Positions 1 through 5,335 of a stretch of DNA of 5,335 nucleotides are shown here, in pieces. The notes beneath the pieces were generated by a model. The model was not told the origin of the DNA and ran no database searches. It saw only the letters and a program-made list of their open reading frames with translations. Each line of letters begins with the position of its first letter. Position 1 is the stretch's first letter. A program made the position numbers and the translations under genes. This DNA is from an uncultured Elusimicrobia bacterium. Lineage in GTDB: Bacteria > Elusimicrobiota > Elusimicrobia > UBA1565 > UBA9628. The DNA lies in the NCBI GenBank assembly GCA_903874575.1, contig CAIQSZ010000205.1, positions 1-5,335 on the forward strand, written 5' to 3'.

Positions 1-120
1 CCAATAACCTGAATACCTTCGGCATAATAGCCCTGGCTGTGCATATAACTCGCGTACCGGCATCCGTCTGCTGTACATTGTATTTCAAGCTGATTAATCT
101 GCTCGGCCCCTTTAAAGTTG
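1..120. other. Low-G+C left-edge segment, possible foreign or chimeric sequence
   Basis: These 120 bases contain 57 G or C (about 48%), against 83 of 120 in the next block and an extremely G+C-rich run at 121-150. The GATase frame here uses TTA, AGA, ATA, GTA and AGG codons that its neighbours mostly avoid. The minus-strand frame shifted by one base reads as a more ordinary protein (starting GNFKGAEQINQLEIQ and later HSQGYYAEG) with unremarkable codon use. It has a loose likeness to beta-sandwich surface repeats such as ChW, but too little is visible for a call. A short plus-strand frame also runs from 3 to a TGA near 159 and looks like a shadow. Whether this is a junction, an assembly error or a diverged gene end is unresolved. 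Confidence 0.45.
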
Positions 121-523
121 CCCGCGCGCCCGCTGCCCGCCGCGCGAAGGCAGGCTGATCCCAATTGATCCGATCGTCCTTTCTGGAAATCCGGACGGGC
201 AGGAGCTTCCCCACGGGGCTGGCGCCCCAGTTCCCGTCCAGCCCGTGAAAAGAGGACCAGCCGCCGATCATCAACAGTCCGCAGCCATTTTCGCGCACGG
301 CCGCGACCAGCTCCGAAGCGCGGCGGCCCAGGCGCGAGGAGGAATAATCGCTCAGGATGACCAGCTTGCGCCGCGCGAACGTCTCCGAAGACGGGACCGA
401 AAGATCGCTCGGGACATGGTCGAAGCCCCGCCCCGCCCGGTGCAGCATGCCGGCCAGGTACGCGGCGGCTCCATCCAGGCGGTTGTCCCCCAGATAGAGG
501 ATGGGAGGGATGCCCCCGCTCAT
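1..523 (-). CDS. Glutamine-amidotransferase-like (ThuA/GATase1-like) protein, partial at left edge
   Basis: The frame starts at ATG 523, one base after the ATPase TAA (TAAGATG). It stays open to the window edge for 174 codons, and no stop is seen. There is no clear Shine-Dalgarno site, so translation is probably coupled to the ATPase gene. The N-terminal ~125 residues resemble the GATase1-like family of unknown function (of the PF07090 kind): ILYLGDNRLDGAAAYLAGML (8-27), HVPSD (36-40), KLVILSDY (53-60), GLLMIGGWSSFHGLDGNWG (82-100), then DDRINWDQPA (116-125). In the nucleophile-elbow region a true class I amidotransferase has Cys. Here the sequence is GGWSS, so glutaminase activity is unlikely. 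Family members are about 250 residues, so the C-terminal third is missing or lies outside. Beyond residue ~135 (left of ~120) the composition and codon use change sharply and family resemblance becomes weak. That end may not belong to this gene. Its function in the operon is unknown. Confidence 0.75.
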   Translation of the reverse strand, partial: MSGGIPPILYLGDNRLDGAAAYLAGMLHRAGRGFDHVPSDLSVPSSETFARRKLVILSDYSSSRLGRRASELVAAVRENGCGLLMIGGWSSFHGLDGNWGASPVGKLLPVRISRKDDRINWDQPAFARRAAGARATLKGPSRLISLKYNVQQTDAGTRVICTARAIMPKVFRLL

Positions 524-524
524 C

Positions 525-1595
525 TTACGCGGGCGTCGGCGCGGAACGACGCGAGATCGCGATTCTCGCGCCGTCCGGAGCGAAGAAGTGCAGCCTGGAC
601 AGATCGCAGGAGATCCAAGCTTCCTTTTGCCGGGCGGGCCACGGGAGGGTCGTGGAACAAGACAGCACGATGTCGCCGCACTCCAGCGTCAACAGCGTCA
701 CGGCCCCCGTCGGCTCGCACAAACGAACCGCGCAGGGCGTCCAGCCCGCCCGGGACTCGGCGGAGACCTTGACATCCTCGGGCCTCAATCCGCAGGAAAA
801 ATCGACATCCTTCAATTCCGCATGATCCGGCATGATGCCCAAAGCGCCGCAGAGTTCGCGCTTGAGCAGGTTCATGGGCGGCATCCCGATGAAGACGGCG
901 ACGAAGGTGTTGGCCGGCTCGCGGTAAATCTCCTCGGGCGTGCCGATCTGCTGGATGACGCCGTCCTTGAGGACTACGATCCGGTCCGAGAGCGTCATGG
1001 CCTCGATTTGATCGTGCGTGACGTAGATCACGGTCCCTTGCACTTTTTTGAAAAGGAGCTTCAGTTCCCCGCGCGTTTTATCGCGCAAAAGCGCGTCCAA
1101 GTTGCTCAAAGGCTCGTCGAGCAGGAATACCTTGGGGTTGCGCACGAGTGCCCGCGCCAAAGCCACCCGCTGGCGCTGGCCGCCGCTCAAAGAACGGGGC
1201 TGGCGGTCGAGATAGGGAACGATGTCCAGCATTTCCGCGGTTTTCCGGACCCGGCGGTCGATCTCGTCGGACGGGACCTTTCGCAGGCGCAGGCCCAGGG
1301 CGATATTTTCCGCCACCGAAAAGTGGGGATAGAGGGCGTAGTTCTGGAAGACGAAGGCGATGTCCCGCTCGCGAGGGCTGGCGCGGCTCATATCGGAGCC
1401 GTCCAGGATCACGCGCCCGGAATCATGCGTCTCCAGCCCGGCCACGATGCGCAAGAGCGTGGTCTTGCCGCACCCCGAGGGCCCCAGCAGGGAAACGAAC
1501 TCCGAGTCGCGCACGGTGAAAGAGACGTCTTTCAGGGCCGGGCGGCTTGCGCCTTCGTACGTCTTCTGGACGGCGACGATTTCAACTTCGGACAT
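525..1595 (-). CDS. Sugar ABC importer ATP-binding subunit, MalK/UgpC/MsmK type
   Basis: A 356-residue ATPase of the carbohydrate uptake transporter-1 family, which powers import of oligosaccharides at the inner face of the membrane. All nucleotide-binding motifs are intact: Walker A GPSGCGKTT (38-46), Q-loop FQNYALYPH (Q84), signature LSGGQRQRVALARAL (136-150), Walker B VFLLDEP (156-162), D-loop SNLD (164-167) and the switch histidine in VTHDQIEAMTLSDR (H194). IGTPEEIYREPAN and FIGMPPMNLL (217-244) lead into a C-terminal MalK-like TOBE/OB region with GLRPEDV (269-275). Length is typical of the family. No permease or solute-binding protein is visible here. It may serve a transporter encoded upstream beyond the window, or be a shared ATPase such as MsmK that energises several importers. 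Its position after GH94 and GH35 genes suggests beta-linked oligosaccharides as cargo, which is inference. The transported sugar cannot be read from the sequence. Confidence 0.96.
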   Translation of the reverse strand: MSEVEIVAVQKTYEGASRPALKDVSFTVRDSEFVSLLGPSGCGKTTLLRIVAGLETHDSGRVILDGSDMSRASPRERDIAFVFQNYALYPHFSVAENIALGLRLRKVPSDEIDRRVRKTAEMLDIVPYLDRQPRSLSGGQRQRVALARALVRNPKVFLLDEPLSNLDALLRDKTRGELKLLFKKVQGTVIYVTHDQIEAMTLSDRIVVLKDGVIQQIGTPEEIYREPANTFVAVFIGMPPMNLLKRELCGALGIMPDHAELKDVDFSCGLRPEDVKVSAESRAGWTPCAVRLCEPTGAVTLLTLECGDIVLSCSTTLPWPARQKEAWISCDLSRLHFFAPDGARIAISRRSAPTPA

Positions 1596-3993
1596 GAGCG
1601 CCTCTTTTTTCCAATTGGATCCAGGCCCGGTTCCAGGTCTCCCCGGGCCCATGCTCCACTTCGAGGACCGCGCCTCGGTCGTCACGACGCAAGAACGCCG
1701 TGCCCCGCTCCACCTTGACGGAAGAGACGGCGGCGCCGCCGAGCGCCAGCAAATCCTGGGACTGGGTCGCGCTGGTCCACTCCAGCCATAAGCCATCCTG
1801 CGCGGCCTGCGCCGAGAAGACTTCCGCCGTGGACCAAAGCAGGCGCACCCCGTGCCCCACGTCCAGACGCAGCGGCGTCACCAAAGCCGAGCGCCGTTCC
1901 AGGCGTATGGGGAACGCGATGCGGTCGCCGGCGAAATCCAGCCGCACCGACCCGGCGACCGCGTCGTCGTGATAGTTCGCCAGGAAAAGGAATCCCGAGT
2001 CATCGCTCTTCCGGACCTGGGCGATGAGATCATAGGTGCCGCAGTCCACGGTCTTGCGCACGCCCAACTCGCGCAAAGCCTCGTCGAGAGCCGACTTGAA
2101 ATAGTCGAACTTGTCGTGCAGTGGGAAGCCGAGGACGCACACCGTCCCCTTGCCGAGGCGCCGCAGAAACCCGCTCGGCCGCCCCGCCGCGCGCGCGATG
2201 ACCTTGTCTTCCCGTGAAAGGCCCTCAAAGACGCTCGCGTCTTGGTTGGCGACGAACGCCTCCCGGCCTAAAAACTCCAGCGTGCGCACATGCGGCACGC
2301 GCTCGGCCTTGAGCCCCAAGCCTTGGAGAAAGACATGGCAAGGGCGCCCGCTCTCGTCTTCAAGGAGCACGTCGCCGCAGAAGAGCAGAAGCCCGCCTTG
2401 CTTGACGTAATCCAAAAGGCGCGACTGCGTCTCGGCATCCATGAAGCGCGCGGAATAGACGGCGAGCGCCGGAACTCCCTTGAGATCGCCCCCGCGCAGA
2501 TCGACGACTCCCGTCTGGTATCCCGACGTATAGCACAGACGCGCCAAACCGTCGAAGTAATGCTCGTTGCGGTGCGCGTACATTCCCTCCGCGCGCGGGC
2601 CTTTGAGGTAAAGCGTATTGTAGTAGGGCTCATAGTGGCCCAGGAGGACGTCGGCTTCGTTGCGCATCCCCGCCACGCGGCGGCCCAACCCGTTGACGAA
2701 GCGGCCAAAACGGCGCAGGCTCTGGTAATGGGGGCGCAGCCGCCCGTCCGAGGCGACCGGCGCCTGCCATTCGTGATAGCGGCCGAACTGGCCCAGATTC
2801 TCCTCGTTGGTGCCTCCGGCGAACATATAGCCGTTGAGGCCGTCGAGCCCGCTCATCAGCGACGTCTTCAAGTTGAGCTCGACGTCGGCGGGATAAAGCC
2901 GCGGCCGGTCGCTGAGCACGCCCGTCTGCAGTTCCGCGCAAAGCGTCGCGGACCCCTCCGGAGTGATCGAACGCACGACGGCCGACGTCAGGGGCACGTC
3001 ATGGAAGTTCTCGTAATCGAGCCGGCGCATCTGGTAGGCGCCGCCGAAGACGGTCGCGGGAACCTTCGCCCCGAAACGAGAGAACATGGCCGTGGTCGCC
3101 GGCGAATATAGTCCGCGGCCGCGCATGTCGAAGTCGTAGAACTGGGGGATGTTCGCCAGGACGGGCGTGCGGACCCCGAGGCGCTTGGCCGAGGCGTACA
3201 ACTTGGCGAAATAGGCGGCGTAGTATTCCTTGTAATAGTCGCCCCAATCGAGAAGTACGTTCAAATTCCCTTCGTCCAAGCGGTTCTCCGGCTGGCGGAT
3301 GGCCGCGAACGACGGGTAACTCGTCCCATACCGCGCGTTCAAACGCGCGACGGATTCGTAGCGGGCCTTCAAGAAATCGCGATAGCGCCGTTGGGAATAG
3401 TCGGCGTAGTCCCCGATTTTTCCCAGCCAGTTGATCATCCCGATCTCGTTGCAGAGTTGGAAAAGCACGATGGGCCCCGAAGGGTATTGCTCGGGGACGA
3501 GCAGCGGAAGGAGTTGCTTGTACCACCGGTCCACCTTTTCCAGGAACAACGGGCTGTTATACGCGGGGGGCGACTGATGATGGATGGTGGCCTGTTCGCT
3601 CTTCGGGAGGAACGCCTCCGGATAATCGCGGGAGAGCCAGTCCGGAAGCCCCTCGTCCATCATCTCGCCGTTGGAGACCGGACCGACCCGGGCGATGAAG
3701 TAGAGGCCGTGCTCTCGAACCTTGCGCACGAAACCGACCACGTCCCGGCGCGGATGGGTGCGTCCGGAAAAATCGAAACGCCCTTCGCGCGGCTCGTGCC
3801 AACGCCAAGGTATGTAGGAGGCGACCGTATTGAGGCCGGCGCCGCGGGCCTGATCGAGACGCTCGTCCCAAGAGGCGGGATCGACGCGGAAGTAGTGCAG
3901 TTCCCCCGAGTTGACGATAGTAGGCTTTCCGTGGAGTATGAACGCCCCGTCGCGCATCTCCGGGCGGGTAACGGGAGCCGCCACGCGGGTCAT
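1582..3993 (-). CDS. GH35-type beta-galactosidase-like glycoside hydrolase, cytoplasmic
   Basis: An 803-residue protein with a clan GH-A TIM barrel of GH35 type. The family hydrolyses terminal beta-D-galactosyl residues with retention. Near the N-terminus are SGELHYFR (29-36), AGLNTVASYIPWRWHEP (52-68), a diverged RVGPVSNGE (102-110) where typical members read RPGPYICAE, and LPDWL (116-120). GPIVLFQLCNEIG (173-185) carries the expected acid/base E183. CAELQTG (352-358) carries the probable nucleophile E354 (codon 2932-2934). NGYMFAGGTN (387-396) matches the GH35 YMFxGGTNFG signature. Residues ~450-590 look like an alpha/beta GATase- or flavodoxin-like domain (GVPALAVYSARF, then LLDYVKQGGLLLFCGD). 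The rest looks beta-rich. There is no signal peptide, so it should act inside the cell on imported sugars. The ATG at 3993 is chosen for its Shine-Dalgarno site and its ATGA overlap with GH94; the end overlaps the ATPase gene by 14 bases, suggesting translational coupling. True substrate specificity is uncertain, and other beta-galactoside-like or beta-glucoside-like substrates are possible. Confidence 0.9.
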   Translation of the reverse strand: MTRVAAPVTRPEMRDGAFILHGKPTIVNSGELHYFRVDPASWDERLDQARGAGLNTVASYIPWRWHEPREGRFDFSGRTHPRRDVVGFVRKVREHGLYFIARVGPVSNGEMMDEGLPDWLSRDYPEAFLPKSEQATIHHQSPPAYNSPLFLEKVDRWYKQLLPLLVPEQYPSGPIVLFQLCNEIGMINWLGKIGDYADYSQRRYRDFLKARYESVARLNARYGTSYPSFAAIRQPENRLDEGNLNVLLDWGDYYKEYYAAYFAKLYASAKRLGVRTPVLANIPQFYDFDMRGRGLYSPATTAMFSRFGAKVPATVFGGAYQMRRLDYENFHDVPLTSAVVRSITPEGSATLCAELQTGVLSDRPRLYPADVELNLKTSLMSGLDGLNGYMFAGGTNEENLGQFGRYHEWQAPVASDGRLRPHYQSLRRFGRFVNGLGRRVAGMRNEADVLLGHYEPYYNTLYLKGPRAEGMYAHRNEHYFDGLARLCYTSGYQTGVVDLRGGDLKGVPALAVYSARFMDAETQSRLLDYVKQGGLLLFCGDVLLEDESGRPCHVFLQGLGLKAERVPHVRTLEFLGREAFVANQDASVFEGLSREDKVIARAAGRPSGFLRRLGKGTVCVLGFPLHDKFDYFKSALDEALRELGVRKTVDCGTYDLIAQVRKSDDSGFLFLANYHDDAVAGSVRLDFAGDRIAFPIRLERRSALVTPLRLDVGHGVRLLWSTAEVFSAQAAQDGLWLEWTSATQSQDLLALGGAAVSSVKVERGTAFLRRDDRGAVLEVEHGPGETWNRAWIQLEKRGAHVRS
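1601..1604 (-). promoter_or_regulatory. Weak Shine-Dalgarno GAGG for the ABC ATPase gene
   Basis: The minus strand reads AAAAAAGAGG, then five bases, then the ATG at 1595. The site sits within the last codons of the GH35-like gene. It supports the 1595 start over in-frame codons further upstream, which would add 67 residues without family resemblance. Confidence 0.55.
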
Positions 3994-5335
3994 CGCAGGT
4001 CCTCCACGGTCACGCGATAGTCTTCGGTCACGACCCCCGTCGGCTTTTCGATCGTAATTCTCTTGCGTCGCCCGCGAACGACGCGTTCGGCCACCACCCG
4101 GCCCCAATGCGCCGGCAGATGCGGCTTCACGACCAATTCGCCGTTGACGACCTGAATGCCCAGCAGGTGCTCCCACGCCACTTTGTAAAGCCAGCCGGAG
4201 GAACCGGTGTACCAGGTCCAGGCGCCCTGGCCCTCCCGGGGGGACTCGGGACCCTCGATATTTCCCGGCGTGACGTAAGGCTCGCCGCGATAGCGCTCGG
4301 GCGCGTCGTTTGAAAGCAACGGCGGACACAAGCGACGGAAAGTCTCATAGACCTTCTCCGTGCGGCCCGCGACGGCTTGGGCCCAAACCGCCCAGGTGGC
4401 CGCGTGCGTGTAGACGCCCCCGTTTTCCCGTATGCCGGGAGCGTAGCGCGTCAGGTATCCGATGCTTTTGTCCTCCTCGGTGTAGGCCGGAGTGAATAGG
4501 AGCACCCCGTAGTCCTTGTAAAGATGGCGCTCAACGGCGTCGAGTATCCGTCCCGCCTTGCTTCCCTCGACCAAGCCGTTGATGACGGCCCACGTCTGGG
4601 CGTTGAGATAAATCTTCCCTTCCTTGCATTTCTTCGAGCCCAGGACCTCTCCGTTGTCCTTCGTGGCGCGAATGAACCGGTCGTCCTCCAACGCATGCTT
4701 GAGGACGGCTTTTTTCAAGGCCTCGGCCGCGCGCTCGTAGCGCGACGCCAGGCGGTCTTGGCGCGCGTTGCGGCAGACGCCGGCGAAATCGCGCAGGACC
4801 CCCACCAAAAAATGGGAAAGCCAGATCGATTCGCCCTTCCACTTGACGCCCACCCCGTTGAGCCCGTCGTTCCAATCGCCCTCGCCGATGAGAGCCAGTC
4901 CTCTGCGGCTCATCCGTTCGAGCGCCTTATCGAGCGCGGCACGGCAATGATCGAAGATGGAACCCGAGCCGCCGTCCAGGTAAGGAGCCTTCGCTTTCAG
5001 CAGGGCGTAGTCCTTCGTCTCGTTGAGGTAATTGCAGACCACGAAGGGCAGCCAGACCAAGTCGTCCGAGATATCGGTCAGCCGGCCTTCCTCCGAGACG
5101 GGGTGCCACCAATGCTCCACCGTGCCGTCGCGCTTTTGATGGGCCGAGTGCATGAGTATCTGGGCCTTGGTTTTAGCGGGCTCCAGCGCCAGATAGATCT
5201 GGCTATCCTGAAGTTGGTCACGGAACCCGAACGCGCCTCCGCACTGATAGTAAGCCGTGCGGCCCAGCAGGCGGCCGGCGATGGTCTGATATTTGAGCCA
5301 ATAGTTGAGCATCGCGTCCACGGCGGGCTCGGGGG
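3990..5335 (-). CDS. GH94 family beta-glycoside phosphorylase, C-terminal part (5' end outside window)
   Basis: This is the C-terminal catalytic half of a GH94 (former glycosyltransferase 36) phosphorylase. The family cleaves beta-glucosidic disaccharides or oligosaccharides with inorganic phosphate to give an alpha-sugar 1-phosphate. The frame is open to the window edge, and the first residues (PEPAVDAMLNYWLKYQ) are already family-like. A GTG at 5321 and an ATG at 5312 are therefore internal codons, not starts. Numbering from the GTG codon, visible motifs are YYQCGGAFGFRDQLQD (24-39), VEHWWHP (68-74), ISDDLVWLP (84-92) and GEGDWNDGLN (146-155). The second Asp of DWND (D152, codon 4866-4868) matches the general acid of cellobiose and chitobiose phosphorylases. 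Later come KGESIWL, GGVYTHAATW and WYTGSSGWLYKVAWEHLLG, the last two resembling the phosphate-site region. There is no sign of frameshift. Substrate and linkage cannot be read from this part; cellobiose, laminaribiose or beta-1,2-glucan are options. It could also be the C-terminal domain of a larger cyclic-glucan-synthase-like protein. The stop overlaps the next gene's start by 4 bases. Confidence 0.93.
   Translation of the reverse strand, partial: PEPAVDAMLNYWLKYQTIAGRLLGRTAYYQCGGAFGFRDQLQDSQIYLALEPAKTKAQILMHSAHQKRDGTVEHWWHPVSEEGRLTDISDDLVWLPFVVCNYLNETKDYALLKAKAPYLDGGSGSIFDHCRAALDKALERMSRRGLALIGEGDWNDGLNGVGVKWKGESIWLSHFLVGVLRDFAGVCRNARQDRLASRYERAAEALKKAVLKHALEDDRFIRATKDNGEVLGSKKCKEGKIYLNAQTWAVINGLVEGSKAGRILDAVERHLYKDYGVLLFTPAYTEEDKSIGYLTRYAPGIRENGGVYTHAATWAVWAQAVAGRTEKVYETFRRLCPPLLSNDAPERYRGEPYVTPGNIEGPESPREGQGAWTWYTGSSGWLYKVAWEHLLGIQVVNGELVVKPHLPAHWGRVVAERVVRGRRKRITIEKPTGVVTEDYRVTVEDLR
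4001..4005 (-). promoter_or_regulatory. Shine-Dalgarno GGAGG for the GH35-like gene
   Basis: On the minus strand GGAGG lies 7 bases before the ATG at 3993, inside the 3' end of the GH94 gene. It fixes that ATG as the start, rather than the in-frame codons further upstream, which would add 112 unrelated residues overlapping GH94. Confidence 0.75.

Noticed and set aside
157..175. Three GATC sites and a CAATTG palindrome close together, considered as an operator or a ligation scar
   Set aside because: They fall within conserved GATase coding sequence (DDRINWDQ), so the codons explain them. No GATCGATC-type ligation junction is present.
501..1718. 405-codon plus-strand open frame opposite the ABC ATPase gene
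   Set aside because: It lies wholly antisense to a gene with every ABC motif intact. Its translation is Arg/Gly/Pro/His-rich without domains, as expected of high-G+C shadow frames.
1596..1796. 67-residue N-terminal extension of the ABC ATPase
   Set aside because: It lies inside GH35 coding sequence and has no ABC features. Family members begin just before the first strand, as from ATG 1595.
2290..3111. 273-codon plus-strand open frame opposite the GH35-like gene
   Set aside because: It is antisense to clear GH35 coding sequence, including the nucleophile and GGTN signature. The translation has no recognisable family.
3391..4020. 209-codon plus-strand open frame across the GH35 start
   Set aside because: It spans the antisense of two real genes and their ATGA junction, has no family resemblance, and is a composition artefact.
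3994..4329. 112-residue N-terminal extension of the GH35-like protein
   Set aside because: It would overlap conserved GH94 C-terminal sequence. The extension is Arg-rich with no GH35 resemblance, and ATG 3993 has a GGAGG site and the typical 4-base overlap.

Overview
The window holds four genes, all on the minus strand, packed head to tail. They read from the right edge to the left edge as one apparent operon for intracellular breakdown of beta-linked oligosaccharides. Base composition is high in G+C (well above 60% by eye). The proteins are ordinary bacterial families without signal peptides. The source is a G+C-rich bacterium, probably environmental, and I cannot assign a phylum from this sequence alone.

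Layout in transcription order: (1) positions 5335-3990, the C-terminal ~448 residues of a GH94 family beta-glycoside phosphorylase, whose 5' end lies outside the window; (2) 3993-1582, a complete 803-residue GH35-type beta-galactosidase-like glycosidase, which overlaps gene 1 by 4 bases (ATGA); (3) 1595-525, a complete 356-residue MalK/UgpC-type sugar ABC importer ATPase, which overlaps gene 2 by 14 bases; (4) 523 to the left edge, the N-terminal part of a glutamine-amidotransferase-like (ThuA/GATase1-like) protein, starting one base after the ATPase stop. The overlaps leave no room for internal promoters or terminators, and none were seen.

A coherent reading is that beta-linked oligosaccharides enter through an ABC importer. 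Its permease and binding protein are not in this window. In the cytoplasm the sugars would be trimmed by the GH35-like enzyme and cleaved with phosphate by the GH94 enzyme, which yields a sugar 1-phosphate and saves ATP. The role of the GATase-like protein is unknown.

The leftmost ~120 bases differ from the rest. G+C drops abruptly to about 48% (57 of 120 bases). The GATase frame then uses many codons that are rare in the neighbouring genes, and a different minus-strand frame reads more like a normal protein. This may be an assembly chimera, a recombination junction, or a genuinely divergent C-terminus. I found no RNA genes, CRISPR arrays, insertion sequences or convincing repeats. Apart from the left-edge anomaly, the window is a fairly ordinary carbohydrate-use operon, and I see no strong evidence of a new biological system.
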